From: Microbacterium testaceum StLB037
GTDB taxonomy: Bacteria > Actinomycetota > Actinomycetes > Actinomycetales > Microbacteriaceae
Assembly (NCBI RefSeq): GCF_000202635.1
Contig: NC_015125.1
Coordinates: forward strand, 2,356,001 to 2,420,000
Reading direction: 5' to 3'
Length of the DNA stretch: 64,000 nucleotides
In this document: piece after piece, positions 25,344 to 34,421 of the stretch
How the letters are laid out: each line of letters opens with the position of its first letter
Numbering within the stretch: the first letter of the stretch is position 1
Notes under the pieces: model-generated
Databases searched by the model: none
Told to the model about the DNA's origin: nothing
The model's input: only the letters and a program-made list of their open reading frames with translations
Translations under genes and position numbers: made by a program

Positions 25344-26246
25344 TTACGGCGTGACCATGCCGCCGTTCACGTTCAGCGTCTCGCCCGAGACATAGCTCGA
25401 CTCCGCGGACGCGAGGAAGACGAACGCGGGCGCGATCTCGGCCGGCTGGCCCGCGCGCTGGTACGTGCTCTCGTCGTCGAAGTGCTCCATCTGATCGTCG
25501 GAGACGCCCTGGCTGACCTGGAGCGCCGACCAGGTGGGACCGGGAGCGACGACGTTGACCCGGATGCCACGCGGTGCGAGCTGCTGAGCCAACCCCTTCG
25601 AGAGGTTGTTGATGGCCGCCTTCGTTGCGGCGTAGTCCAGCCGGTCGGGGGCGGGGACGTAGGCCTCGAGCGACGCGGTGTTGATGATCGTTCCGCCCTC
25701 GGGCAGATGCGCGAGCGCGGCCTTCGTGATCCAGAACGGTGCGAAGACGTTCGTTCGGAACGTCTGCTCGAACTGCTCGTCGGAGAGGTCGTCGACCTTT
25801 TCGACCATCACCTGCTTACCCGCGTTGTTGACGAGGATGTCGAGACCGCCCAGCGCGTCGGCGGCGCGGGCGACGAGGTCGCGGCAGGCGTCCGGATCGG
25901 TGATGTCGGTGGCGATCGAGACGCCGGTCCGGCCGGCATCCCGGATCTGGGCGAGCACGTGATCGGCGTCGCGCTGTTCCGCGGGGAGGTGGACGATCGC
26001 GACGTCGGCGCCCTCTCGCGCGAACGCGATCGCGACCGCGCCGCCGATCCCGGAGTCGCCGCCGGTGATGAGCGCCTTGCGTCCCCGGAGGCGGCCGAGA
26101 CCCCGGTAGGACTTCTCACCCAGGTCGGGAACGGGGGTCATGTCGGCCTGCACGCCGGGCTCGGGCTGGTGCTGGATCGGCGGCTCGACGCGGGAGTAGC
26201 GGGTGACGGGGTTGTCGAAAGTCAGCTGGTCGTCTTCGGAGGTCAT
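25344..26246 (-). CDS. SDR-family oxidoreductase
   Basis: A 300-residue NAD(P)-dependent short-chain dehydrogenase. It has an N-terminal extension of about 50 residues (...PEPGVQADMTPVPD), then TGGDSGIGGAVA (cofactor loop), NNAG, a catalytic Ser in NTASLEAY, YAATK with the catalytic Tyr and Lys, and a C-terminal YVSGETLNVNGG. The extended form is typical of the stress-induced YghA/YhdF subgroup. It is separated by 73 nt from the hydrolase-fusion gene and may be co-transcribed. It is divergent from the glycosyltransferase at 26373. Substrate unknown. Confidence 0.88.
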   Translation of the reverse strand: MTSEDDQLTFDNPVTRYSRVEPPIQHQPEPGVQADMTPVPDLGEKSYRGLGRLRGRKALITGGDSGIGGAVAIAFAREGADVAIVHLPAEQRDADHVLAQIRDAGRTGVSIATDITDPDACRDLVARAADALGGLDILVNNAGKQVMVEKVDDLSDEQFEQTFRTNVFAPFWITKAALAHLPEGGTIINTASLEAYVPAPDRLDYAATKAAINNLSKGLAQQLAPRGIRVNVVAPGPTWSALQVSQGVSDDQMEHFDDESTYQRAGQPAEIAPAFVFLASAESSYVSGETLNVNGGMVTP

Positions 26247-26360
26247 GGAGCGACGCTAAGCAGCGGAGACCTCGCGGCGCATGGCCTTGACGGCCGGCAG
26301 GTGGTGCTTCACCCGCACGCCTCGATCGCTCGGCCGAACCACCATGCCACGTGTCGTCTC

Positions 26361-26366
26361 TACCCT
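26361..26366 (+). promoter_or_regulatory. Candidate -10 box of a leaderless promoter
   Basis: TACCCT 6 nt before GTG 26373, in the divergent spacer between the SDR and the glycosyltransferase. The spacing fits transcription starting at the GTG itself. Confidence 0.35.
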
Positions 26367-26372
26367 CTCGGG

Positions 26373-27422
26373 GTGAGTCGTCTCCCTCTGCGTCGCGTCC
26401 TGCATGTCGTAGACCGCGTGACGGGTGGTGTTCCCGTCGCGGTGCGCACCTACATCCGGCATTCGCCCGAGGGGTACCGGCACACCATCGCCTCCCCGTT
26501 CGTGGACGGCGTCCCCGCTCCCGTCTGGGGCGAACTCGAGGCCGACCACCTGGACTGGGACACGTCGACACCGGCGCGCGCAGCGCAGAGTCTGCGGCGT
26601 CTGCGTCGTCGGCATCCGCTCGACGTGGTCCACGCGCACTCGAGCTTTCCCGGAGCCTACGTGCGCACGCTGCGGTGGCCCTCGGGCGTGCGCGTCGTCT
26701 ACACCCCCCACTGCTTCGCGTTCTCCCGCACCGATGTGGGTGTCGGAAAGCGCGCGCTCTTCCGTGGGATCGAAGCGGCCCTCGCGGGGCGGGCGATCGT
26801 GGCGGCCTGCGGTGCGGGCGAACGCCGGCAGGCCGTGGCGGTGGGAGTGCCCGAGGGGCGGAGCCTCGTCATCCCGAATGTGGCGTCCTGGGAGCGGACG
26901 GGAGAACCGCTCGCGCTGTCACTCCAGGGAATCGACGGCCGGCTCCGGATCGGGATGCTGGGGCGTTGGGCCGCGCAGAAGGACCCGGACTACTTTCTCC
27001 GGTGCGTCGACGACCTGCGCCGGGCACTTCCGTCGATCCACGTCGCGCCGACCTGGATCGGCGACGGCGAGACGGCGGCACCACAGGACATCCGCGTCAC
27101 GGGCTGGTTGTCGAGCACCGGCGTGCGCGCGGAGCTCCGCGCCCTCGATCTCTACCTCCACACCGCCGCGTGGGAGGGGTTTCCGATCGCGCTTCTCGAC
27201 GCGCACGCGACCGGACTGCCGATCCTGGCGCGGGCGATCCCCGCGCTCGCCTGTCTCCCGCCGGCCCTGACGATCGAGGAAGGGATGCCGAGCCTCGTCG
27301 CGGCGATCGAGAACGGACGGTTCCCGGAATGGCGTGCCTCGAACCGCGGGGAATGGGCGCGCTACCTGGGACCGCGGGACGCCGCCGCTCAGCGGCGCGC
27401 GCTCGCCGAAGCCTGGGCCTGA
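26373..27422 (+). CDS. Glycosyltransferase family 4
   Basis: A 349-residue GT-B enzyme from GTG 26373. The N-terminal half opens RRVLHVVDRVTGGVPVAVRT, has DVVHAHSSFPGAY and VVYTPHCFAF (acceptor side); the donor half has IGMLGRWAAQKDPDYFL and WEGFPIALLDAHATGLP, the E-x7-E-like block of GT4. It resembles enzymes adding a sugar to a lipid-linked intermediate in capsule or exopolysaccharide synthesis. It stands alone on the plus strand and ends 3 nt before the convergent glycosyltransferase at 27426. Confidence 0.87.
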   Translation: MSRLPLRRVLHVVDRVTGGVPVAVRTYIRHSPEGYRHTIASPFVDGVPAPVWGELEADHLDWDTSTPARAAQSLRRLRRRHPLDVVHAHSSFPGAYVRTLRWPSGVRVVYTPHCFAFSRTDVGVGKRALFRGIEAALAGRAIVAACGAGERRQAVAVGVPEGRSLVIPNVASWERTGEPLALSLQGIDGRLRIGMLGRWAAQKDPDYFLRCVDDLRRALPSIHVAPTWIGDGETAAPQDIRVTGWLSSTGVRAELRALDLYLHTAAWEGFPIALLDAHATGLPILARAIPALACLPPALTIEEGMPSLVAAIENGRFPEWRASNRGEWARYLGPRDAAAQRRALAEAWA

Positions 27423-27425
27423 CGA

Positions 27426-28208
27426 CTACTCGTACGCCAGCTCGCGGGCGATCGCGCGCGGGTCGGTGCTCTGCCCGTACCCGTGCTTCGCGCGGACGGT
27501 CCGTGTCCGCACCCAGGCGCCCACCCGCATCTTCCACAGCTTCCACGGGATGCGTTCGAGCGGCGCGATGAGCGTGGTCAGTGGCAGCCGCGCCCCCCAC
27601 TTCCGGCGCATGTAACGGTGGCCCTCGGCGTAGCCGCCGCCGAGCGAGGTGATCGGCTTCGCGTGATGGACGATGTTCAGCGGGAGCGCGTACGACGAAC
27701 GTCCCTCGTCCTTCCCCATCTGCACGAGGTCGACGCCGTACAGGTGGAAGCCCGGCAACGCGGTGTCGACGAGTGACAGATCGCCGGCGCGGAGGACGAG
27801 CAGGCACTCGTCGAGGCAGTCGACGGGCCGGGGCCCATCGATCACCGTTCCCACCACCATTCCGCGGTCGGTGCTCCAGACGGTCCCGTGCGTGCGCTGG
27901 CGCGCGTCGCGTCCGATGGCGCCGGCGACGGCCCACCGCGGGTCGACGGCGTCGAGAGCGGTGAGGCGGTCGGCGAGCACTCGGAAGAACCCCCGGGGGA
28001 AGTACACGTCCTGATGCGCGTACACCACGAACGCGGTCGCGGCGTCTCGAAGGGCGGCCTCGATGACGAGAGAAGCGGACGCCGCGTCGGCGACGGTCCG
28101 CAGCGGGACCGTCCCCTCGACGATGTCGGGGGATGCCGCGAGGCACCGCTCGAGAGTGACCGGCTCGTTCACGGGGGACACGACGGAGAAGTCCTGCGGG
28201 GTGTACAT
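27426..28208 (-). CDS. Glycosyltransferase-like protein (GT-A, PF13712-like)
   Basis: A 260-residue protein from ATG 28208. VVYAHQDVYFPRGFFRVLADR carries the 'HQDV' signature of a glycosyltransferase-like family (Glyco_tranf_2_5) where the Asp binds the nucleotide metal; DECLLVLR and LPGFHLYGVDLV follow as in GT2 relatives. No membrane segment. It lies after a GT4 gene and a flippase on the same strand, so it likely adds one sugar or decoration in the same polysaccharide pathway. The family call rests on a short motif. Confidence 0.68.
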   Translation of the reverse strand: MYTPQDFSVVSPVNEPVTLERCLAASPDIVEGTVPLRTVADAASASLVIEAALRDAATAFVVYAHQDVYFPRGFFRVLADRLTALDAVDPRWAVAGAIGRDARQRTHGTVWSTDRGMVVGTVIDGPRPVDCLDECLLVLRAGDLSLVDTALPGFHLYGVDLVQMGKDEGRSSYALPLNIVHHAKPITSLGGGYAEGHRYMRRKWGARLPLTTLIAPLERIPWKLWKMRVGAWVRTRTVRAKHGYGQSTDPRAIARELAYE

Positions 28209-28237
28209 GGGAGAAGAAGAAGCTCCAGGGTGAGGGG

Positions 28238-29512
28238 TCAGATCGAGGGAGGCTGCGGGGATCCGGCTCGCGGGGGCCCTGCTCGCAGGGACTCGAGAAC
28301 GTCGTGAAGGCGCGCGCGGAAGCGTTCTTCGGAGAACTCCTCGCCCGCCCATTTGCGCGCGGCCGCCCCGACGCGTCTCGCGGCGGCTGGATCGGATGCC
28401 GCGGAGAGGACGCCCGCTGCGAAGTCGTTCGCCGTGTCGGCCGCCCGCCAGACCAGCTCCGGGTCGGCGGTGATCCCCTCGAGGCCGACCTGCGTCGAGA
28501 CCACCGGGAGCCCCCACAGCATCGCGACGACGGTCTTGAACTTCACTCCCGCGCCCTGTTGCACCGGGACGACGGCAAGGTCCGCCCGGCGGTACACGGC
28601 ATCCAGGCTGTCCATGTAGCCGGTGACGGTGACGCTCGAGTCGGAGGCGGCGATCTCGAGAAGGGCGGGCGAGGGGTCCGCGCCCGCGAGTGTCAGGCGA
28701 GCGTCGGGTCGCGCGGCGCGCACGGTCGGCCACACCTCGCGGCAGAGCCACTCGGCCGCCTGCGCGTTGTCGGTGCGGCGGAACCACCCGACGAAGAGCA
28801 CGTCGAAGCCCGGCGACGGCTCGATGTCGTCCGGCTCGAGCTCGCCCGGCTCGTCGTCGACGTGCGCTCCCGTCGCCAGGGGAGGGCGAAGCACGGCGAT
28901 CCGGGTCGAGGCAGGGGCGAGGGTCTCCGCCTTCTGCGCGTCTTTCTCGCTGAACACGACCGCGACATCCACGGAGGCGATCGCGCGGCGCTCCGCGCGG
29001 CGCACCAGGCGCAGTTTGGCCGCGCGCCCGACCCGGACGGGCACCGAGCCTCCGCCCGAGCGCACCTGGCGCTCGATCTGCTGCGTCATGACGTCGTGCA
29101 GGACGAGGAGTCGCCGCACATCGCGGGGGGCGTGACCGCCGGCGAGACGAGTGAGGTCGCCCGCCTGGGTCCAGTGGAACTCGAGGACGTCCGCACGCGC
29201 GAGGGCTGAGCGGACGGCGGCGTCGCGCGCGAACGCGCTGCGCTCGCGGCGGGAGAGCCGAGCGGGGGACAGGCGCCGACGGAGGCCTTCGATCTTCCCG
29301 GGGGTGTCGACCTCCTCGTTTCCGTACAGAAGGGCGGCGCCTCCGTCCCCTCCCGCGGTGACGGCGCGCCGGTTCTCGGCGGTGTTCGGCGCGATGAACG
29401 TCACGGAATGCCCGAGTTCCGTCAACGCCCGCGCGTGTCGCAGTGCGTACTCGCCGCCCGCGTGCGGGATGCCGTCGTACGGAACGGTCCGCGTCACACT
29501 GACGATGTGCAT
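28238..29512 (-). CDS. Glycosyltransferase family 4
   Basis: A 424-residue GT-B enzyme. The N-terminus MHIVSVTRTVPYDGIPHAGGEYALR has the glycine turn of GT4 proteins; VLFVGWFRRTDN opens the donor domain, and GVKFKTVVAMLWGLPVVSTQVGLEGI holds the residues that position the nucleotide sugar ('G-x-K...L..G.PVV'). Length and layout are standard. It lies 64 nt downstream of the flippase gene and 29 nt upstream of the next, so these three probably form one operon for surface polysaccharide. Confidence 0.87.
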   Translation of the reverse strand: MHIVSVTRTVPYDGIPHAGGEYALRHARALTELGHSVTFIAPNTAENRRAVTAGGDGGAALLYGNEEVDTPGKIEGLRRRLSPARLSRRERSAFARDAAVRSALARADVLEFHWTQAGDLTRLAGGHAPRDVRRLLVLHDVMTQQIERQVRSGGGSVPVRVGRAAKLRLVRRAERRAIASVDVAVVFSEKDAQKAETLAPASTRIAVLRPPLATGAHVDDEPGELEPDDIEPSPGFDVLFVGWFRRTDNAQAAEWLCREVWPTVRAARPDARLTLAGADPSPALLEIAASDSSVTVTGYMDSLDAVYRRADLAVVPVQQGAGVKFKTVVAMLWGLPVVSTQVGLEGITADPELVWRAADTANDFAAGVLSAASDPAAARRVGAAARKWAGEEFSEERFRARLHDVLESLRAGPPRAGSPQPPSI

Positions 29513-29576
29513 CGTGTCCCCCTCATGGTCGTTCGATGGTTGCTCAGGTCCGGGGACGAGCCGATACCGACCGGGA

Positions 29577-31019
29577 TCAGCGCGACCGGATGAACCCGCG
29601 GATGAGCGCGATGTCCGATTTCGCGAAAAGGGCGCACGCGATCACGACGACGAGACCCCAGGAGCCCGTGATCGCCATCAGCCGGGGGAAGGCCTCCCAT
29701 GACGTGAGGAGCCAGGAATCGAGGCCGCGCGCGGCGGCGAAGGAGAGGCCGAAGACGAGCAGGGCGGGTCCTGCCGCGCGCGCGAGGGCCCAGCCCGACA
29801 CCCCGGCGCGCGGGAGGAACACGAGCGTCGCACTCAGCCAGACGGCGAGATGGCCGACGGCGATGGCCGAGGCCACCCACATCGGGCCACGGGTGGCGCA
29901 GACGATAGACAGCGCGATCATGAGCGACCGGCCGACGCCCTCCGATCCCAGGAGCAGGCCGGGGCGACCCGTCGCCAGGAATGCCCAGTACGCGACGTAC
30001 CCCAGGGTCTGGAAAACGGCGCCCACCGCGAGGATGGTCACATCGTCGGCGGCCGGGGTCCAATCCGAGCCGAGCACCACGTGGATCGCGGGTGCAGCGG
30101 CGGCAGCCAGAAGGCTCAGGTAGGCGAGCACCGGGTAGCAGAGCACGATCTGGAAGCGGCTGAGGCGGCGCTGGATCTCGGCGGGACCGCCGGCATCGAC
30201 GAGGGTGGGGATCACGATCCGGGTCAACGGACTCGCCACCTGCTCGAGAGGCAAATTCACCAGCTGATTCGCCCGGCTGAAGAGGCCCAGGACGGTGCTC
30301 CCCGACGCCGCGCCGACCGCCATGGTCCCGATGTTGGACGACGCGTAGTTGACGAGGTGCACCGCGAACGTGTTGCCCCCGAACGCCAGCAGAGAACGCA
30401 GGGGGACATCTCGACGAGGCCGCCGAGGACACCAGGGGGACGCCGTCACCGCTGCGATCAGCGTGATCGCGGCGGCCACCCCGCCCTGGAGCGTCAGCCC
30501 CAGCACGCCGTACCCGCACAACGCCAGGACGGCCGCGGTCACGAGACCGATGGCATCCCCCACGACTTCCACGAGGGCCAGCGCGCTCAGCCGGCCCGCG
30601 CGATTCAGCTCGACGCGGTACTGCACGCTCGCGGAACGCAGCGCGAAGGCGGGCGCCAGCAGCGCCATCACGGGAGCCAGTCGTTCATCGCCGAAGGCCG
30701 CGCTCACGGGAACCGCGGCGGCGACGACGAGCAGGGATGCCACGGCCCCGATGAGGGTGTTGATCCAGAACAGCATGTCGCGCTGATCCACCGACAGGGT
30801 CGGCGCGCGAAGGGCGGCCAGGCTCAACCCGAAGTCCCCGAGAACCGCCGCGAAGCCCGACAGTGCGAGGCCGAGCGCCACGAGGCCGAAGTCCCCGGGA
30901 TCGATCAGACGGGCGAGGATCACGATCCCGCCGACCTGAAGACCGTACTTGCCCCACTGGGCGCCGAGGAGAGCGATCGCCCCGCGTCGCCTGGGCGCGG
31001 TCGAATCGAGTGTGGACAA
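29577..31019 (-). CDS. Polysaccharide flippase (Wzx/MATE-like)
   Basis: A 480-residue membrane protein with about 12 hydrophobic segments, starting GAQWGKYGLQVGGIVILARLI, the typical opening of lipopolysaccharide/teichuronic acid exporters of the MOP superfamily; VQYRVELNR after the fourth segment is also typical. It would move lipid-linked repeat units across the membrane. The start is TTG 31019, chosen because AAGGAG (complement of 31027-31032) lies exactly 7 nt upstream; no ATG fits better. It is divergent from the Wzy-like polymerase, a common pairing. Confidence 0.86.
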   Translation of the reverse strand: MSTLDSTAPRRRGAIALLGAQWGKYGLQVGGIVILARLIDPGDFGLVALGLALSGFAAVLGDFGLSLAALRAPTLSVDQRDMLFWINTLIGAVASLLVVAAAVPVSAAFGDERLAPVMALLAPAFALRSASVQYRVELNRAGRLSALALVEVVGDAIGLVTAAVLALCGYGVLGLTLQGGVAAAITLIAAVTASPWCPRRPRRDVPLRSLLAFGGNTFAVHLVNYASSNIGTMAVGAASGSTVLGLFSRANQLVNLPLEQVASPLTRIVIPTLVDAGGPAEIQRRLSRFQIVLCYPVLAYLSLLAAAAAPAIHVVLGSDWTPAADDVTILAVGAVFQTLGYVAYWAFLATGRPGLLLGSEGVGRSLMIALSIVCATRGPMWVASAIAVGHLAVWLSATLVFLPRAGVSGWALARAAGPALLVFGLSFAAARGLDSWLLTSWEAFPRLMAITGSWGLVVVIACALFAKSDIALIRGFIRSR

Positions 31020-31038
31020 GCGCTCTCTCCTTCGGTTG

Positions 31039-31044
31039 TAGCGT
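31039..31044 (+). promoter_or_regulatory. Candidate -10 box of a leaderless promoter
   Basis: TAGCGT 7 nt before GTG 31052. This supports a leaderless message for the Wzy-like gene and decides between several in-frame starts (GTG 31043, GTG 31052, ATG 31064). Confidence 0.4.
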
Positions 31045-31051
31045 GACGCCG

Positions 31052-32398
31052 GTGAGCAGGCTAATGAGCGACCGAGGCCGGTCCGCCCGCAGGGCGGCAC
31101 CGCGGAGCGGGCGAGAGGACCATCCCGTTCGTCGCCGGTTCGCCGTCGTGCTGTTGCTGCTGGCCTCTCTCGCAGAACCCGTCGTCGAGACGTTGACGAC
31201 CGACCGCTCGCACTACGTCGAGGGAGCGATCACCGCCCCGCGGCCGTTGGTCGAAGCCGCGACGGCGCTGTCGAACGCCGTCATCCCGGTCGTCGCGCTC
31301 TCGGCGCTTCTCCTGGTGCTGTTGTGGTCGAAGGTGAATGGGACGGCGCTGGTGATCTGTGCGCTGCCGTCGCTGACGATGGCGGCGAACGAGTTCGTGC
31401 ACGGACGCACGGTCGGCCCGTCGCTGTTCCTGCCCGCCCTCGCGGGTGGGCTACTGGTGACGTTGAGGGTGAAACTGAGCGATCTCGTGGTCCTCGGTCA
31501 CGCCGGCGGGCTCGTGGCATCCCTCTCTCTGTGGGGGTTCGCCTTCGAGCCCTCGATGGTGCTGATGTCGGCCGGGCTCGCCCACGCCGACAAGTCCCTC
31601 ACCGGTGCTCCCCTGCTCGCGGGGATCTTCTCGCACTCGAACACCCTCGGGCTGTTCCTCGTCGTATCTCTCCCGTTCGTCTTCCTCGAGAGGCGATTCT
31701 GGATCCGGTGGCCGATCGTCGTCGTCATCGCCGTCGCGCTGGTCCTGTCGTCCGCCCGTACCGCTCTCTTCGGAGCCGGCGTCGTGCTCGTGGCCGTCGC
31801 GCTGGGATGGCTTCTCCCCCGGATCGCATTCCGGGTGGTGGCCGTGGCGGGGCTTCTCGTCCTGTCCGCGCTGGTGGTGCACACGCCCTTCTCGGAGCAT
31901 GACCCGGCGGCCTACACGTTCCGTGGGGAGATCTGGATCTTCAACATCGCTCAGCTGTCGGGGCACATGCTCTTCGGACGAGGCGCGTGGTACTACTCCG
32001 ACAACTACGGCGTCTTGAAGGAGGCGCTCTCGAGTGCCGCCAGCCACGCGCACAACGGGCTCTTGACCACACTGATGGTGGGCGGCCTGGTGACCCTCGG
32101 CGCCGTGCTGGTCGTGATCTTCTTCGCGTGGCGCGGCGCAGACCGGGCGCCGGCGCGCCGCGAAATGATCGTCGGGGTCGCCTCCCTCACGGGGCTGCTC
32201 GCGGTGAGCATCACCGAGACCACGCTGCGGTTCGCCGGGTGGGGCCCGCTTTCGGCGAGTCTGCTGGTGCCGCTCTTCGTGTACGTGGCGGCCGCCGTGA
32301 CGCCGCCGACGCCTCTGCCAGCCGAGCGGCTCATCGACGGAGCGGTCGTTCCGCTGACCCGCAGGTCTGCCCGCGCGTCAGCCGCCCCGACGAGATGA
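31052..32398 (+). CDS. O-antigen ligase/polymerase-like membrane protein (Wzy-like)
   Basis: A 448-residue polytopic membrane protein with about 10-11 hydrophobic helices. The central HADKSLTGAPLLAGIFSHSN and LSSARTALFGAG, followed by a periplasmic-type loop (EIWIFNIAQLSGHMLFGRGA ... SSAASHAHNGLLTTLMVGG), fit the O-antigen ligase/polymerase superfamily, whose loop His and Arg are catalytic. It would polymerise or ligate the repeat units exported by the adjacent flippase. The start GTG 31052 is favoured by the TAGCGT box; ATG 31064 is next best. The 3' end overlaps the convergent nucleotidyltransferase gene by 21 nt. Confidence 0.83.
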   Translation: MSRLMSDRGRSARRAAPRSGREDHPVRRRFAVVLLLLASLAEPVVETLTTDRSHYVEGAITAPRPLVEAATALSNAVIPVVALSALLLVLLWSKVNGTALVICALPSLTMAANEFVHGRTVGPSLFLPALAGGLLVTLRVKLSDLVVLGHAGGLVASLSLWGFAFEPSMVLMSAGLAHADKSLTGAPLLAGIFSHSNTLGLFLVVSLPFVFLERRFWIRWPIVVVIAVALVLSSARTALFGAGVVLVAVALGWLLPRIAFRVVAVAGLLVLSALVVHTPFSEHDPAAYTFRGEIWIFNIAQLSGHMLFGRGAWYYSDNYGVLKEALSSAASHAHNGLLTTLMVGGLVTLGAVLVVIFFAWRGADRAPARREMIVGVASLTGLLAVSITETTLRFAGWGPLSASLLVPLFVYVAAAVTPPTPLPAERLIDGAVVPLTRRSARASAAPTR

Positions 32399-33550
32399 CC
32401 GCACCCACTCACCGATTCCGCGGACAAGACGCCGGAGGCGCGCGCGGAGCACGTCATCCGTCGGCTCGCCCGCGCGGCGAGCGGACTCGATCGTGACGTC
32501 GGCGGGCGGCCACAGCAGTCGGAGGAGCAGACGCATGCGCGCCGTCGGTCGCTGCTCGCGCAGGGCCGAGAAGTAGGCGCGGACGCGGCTCGATTCAGCA
32601 CGCCACGCCCAGTCGCGCGGGGACCCGCCAGGGAGGGGAGCAACGGTCCCCGCCGGGGCGAGGAGCTCGATCTCGGCCTCGAGGGCCGGGAATGCGCCGA
32701 GACGTCGAACGGCCTCGAGGGACTGAGGCGCTCGCCGGAGCAGGTCGGCGGAGGCCTCGATGGATCGCGCGGTGCGGGGGCCCCGGCCGATCTCGGGTCG
32801 TGCCGCGTGCAGAGCGGCGATGACCGCGTGCGGGGCAGGCGCGGGGAAGACGACCGGGACGCCGGCGTGGATCTCGGTCACGGTGTCGGAGAACACCGCG
32901 TCGAACGCGGCGAGATCGTCGAGCGTCATGCCCGGGATACGGCGGTGCACGTCGATCTCGCACCCCCAGTCACCCGGGACGAGCGTGGCGGAATGGTTCA
33001 CGGGCGTGCCGAACCAGGGGTCCGGTTCACGCCGCCACCCGTACGGCTCGAGCGCGACGATGAGATCCTCCCAGCGCCGCGGGTCGCACCACACGTCGAC
33101 GTCTCCGGAGTGATCGCGGTCGCGGATGCCCTGTCGGTGCAACGCCGGTCCTTTCACGAAGACGCACCGGATGCCATGCTCTCGCGCGACGTTCGCCACC
33201 ACCGCGTACACCAGCTCGTGGGAGGGGGAGGACAGCACCGGACGGTGCAGGGTGCGCACTCTCGAGGGATGCGAGGAGAGAGGAGAGACAAGCTCCATGT
33301 GCTCCAGGTCGTCCACGATCTGGAGATCGGTCGCCGAGAGCGAGGCCGTCGGGACCGGAGGCTCGCTGATCAGACGTCGCCAGACGCGCGCCCCCTCGCC
33401 TTTCAGACCGAGGGGTGACGATGCGTGGAGGGGAACCAGGACGATCTCCACCCCGCCCGCGAACACGGTGGTTCCCGTCGTGTCGAGGGCGGCGACGGCG
33501 ATCGGGATCCGATGCGCGGGTGTGGGAGACCGCGTGTCAGAGGAGCTCAT
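32378..33550 (-). CDS. PqqD-like domain fused to NTP_transf_5 nucleotidyltransferase-like domain
   Basis: A 390-residue protein from ATG 33550, overlapping the upstream gene by 14 nt. Residues about 15-95 (VFAGGVEIVLVPL ... GARVWRRLISEPP ... DDLEHMELVS) look like a PqqD-type peptide/acceptor-binding domain. Residues about 105-270 carry FVKGPALHRQG (131-141) and HSGDVDVWCDP (147-157) with two metal-binding Asp, the signature of the NTP_transf_5 nucleotidyltransferase family often found in capsule and RiPP clusters. The C-terminus is helical. It is the last of three overlapping genes. The substrate is unknown. Confidence 0.72.
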   Translation of the reverse strand: MSSSDTRSPTPAHRIPIAVAALDTTGTTVFAGGVEIVLVPLHASSPLGLKGEGARVWRRLISEPPVPTASLSATDLQIVDDLEHMELVSPLSSHPSRVRTLHRPVLSSPSHELVYAVVANVAREHGIRCVFVKGPALHRQGIRDRDHSGDVDVWCDPRRWEDLIVALEPYGWRREPDPWFGTPVNHSATLVPGDWGCEIDVHRRIPGMTLDDLAAFDAVFSDTVTEIHAGVPVVFPAPAPHAVIAALHAARPEIGRGPRTARSIEASADLLRRAPQSLEAVRRLGAFPALEAEIELLAPAGTVAPLPGGSPRDWAWRAESSRVRAYFSALREQRPTARMRLLLRLLWPPADVTIESARRAGEPTDDVLRARLRRLVRGIGEWVRSSRRGG

Positions 33551-34421
33551 AGCGGGGAAGAGCGGGTTCTCGCCGCCGCGCCACGGCGAGGAGCGACCGG
33601 AGGATGCCCAGGACGTGCGGACGGATCGGCGCGGCGGCGAAGGGGACGAGCGGGAGACGCGCGACGAGTGCCAGGAGCACGAGCGCCTCCGCCAGGCGGG
33701 GACGGCATCCCGTCGCCACGAGATACGTGCGCGCCGAGTAGGCGATCGCGGGAAGCACGCGGGCGATGTGCCGCCCGGTGGTCGTCGACTTGTCGTGGGT
33801 GATACCGACGTCGACGGACGCGGGCGTCGAGCCGCCGCGCGCGAGGTGCGCACGGACGAAGTACGCATCCTCGAAGCAGAAGACGAAACGGTCGTCGAGA
33901 CCGCCGAGATCCGACCAGACGGCATGGGAGATCGCGACGGCGCTGAAGGATTTGTACGTCGGGGCTCCGGGGCCGGCGGAGAAGCGCTTCCGGCGACGGC
34001 GGAGCCGCGCGAGTACCGCTTCGAAGAGGGAGAGGGATTCGAAGACGCCGCGTCGCCCGGGAATGGGACGCGCTGGTTCCGGATCGAAAAGGAGGATGTC
34101 TGAGGCGGCTTCGACGATTGCGGCGCGGATGCGGGCCGGCGACGTCTCGTCCAACAGAAGATCGTCGTTCAGGAGGATGACCCAGTCCCAGGCGTCGATA
34201 GTCGCCATCGCCGCGGTGAGGGAGCGGGCGAAGCCGGAATTCGCCCGGCTGTCGATGACACGCGCCCCGACCGACGGGGGAGAAGCGACGACAGAGGCCG
34301 CATTCGCCACGACGCGGACGTCGACGCCGTGCGCGCTCAGCCCCGCGATCCAGGGGCCGGCCGCGGCGATCCGTGCGCCGCTGATGGTGGGGATCAGAGC
34401 GACGATGTGCGGCGCGGTCAC
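33537..34421 (-). CDS. Glycosyltransferase family 2
   Basis: A 294-residue GT-A enzyme from GTG 34421 (GTGA overlap with the upstream stop). The N-terminus [32 protein letters not shown] and DWVILLNDDLLLDE (79-92, metal-binding Asp pair) are the rhamnosyltransferase/galactofuranosyltransferase style of GT2. GLDDRFVFCFEDAYFVRAHLARG is the acceptor-side motif with a likely catalytic Glu/Asp pair. The C-terminal ALVLLALVARLPLVPF is hydrophobic and may bind the membrane. It sits in a three-gene overlapping operon with a GT4 and the PqqD-NTP fusion. Confidence 0.85.
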   Translation of the reverse strand: MTAPHIVALIPTISGARIAAAGPWIAGLSAHGVDVRVVANAASVVASPPSVGARVIDSRANSGFARSLTAAMATIDAWDWVILLNDDLLLDETSPARIRAAIVEAASDILLFDPEPARPIPGRRGVFESLSLFEAVLARLRRRRKRFSAGPGAPTYKSFSAVAISHAVWSDLGGLDDRFVFCFEDAYFVRAHLARGGSTPASVDVGITHDKSTTTGRHIARVLPAIAYSARTYLVATGCRPRLAEALVLLALVARLPLVPFAAAPIRPHVLGILRSLLAVARRREPALPRYELL

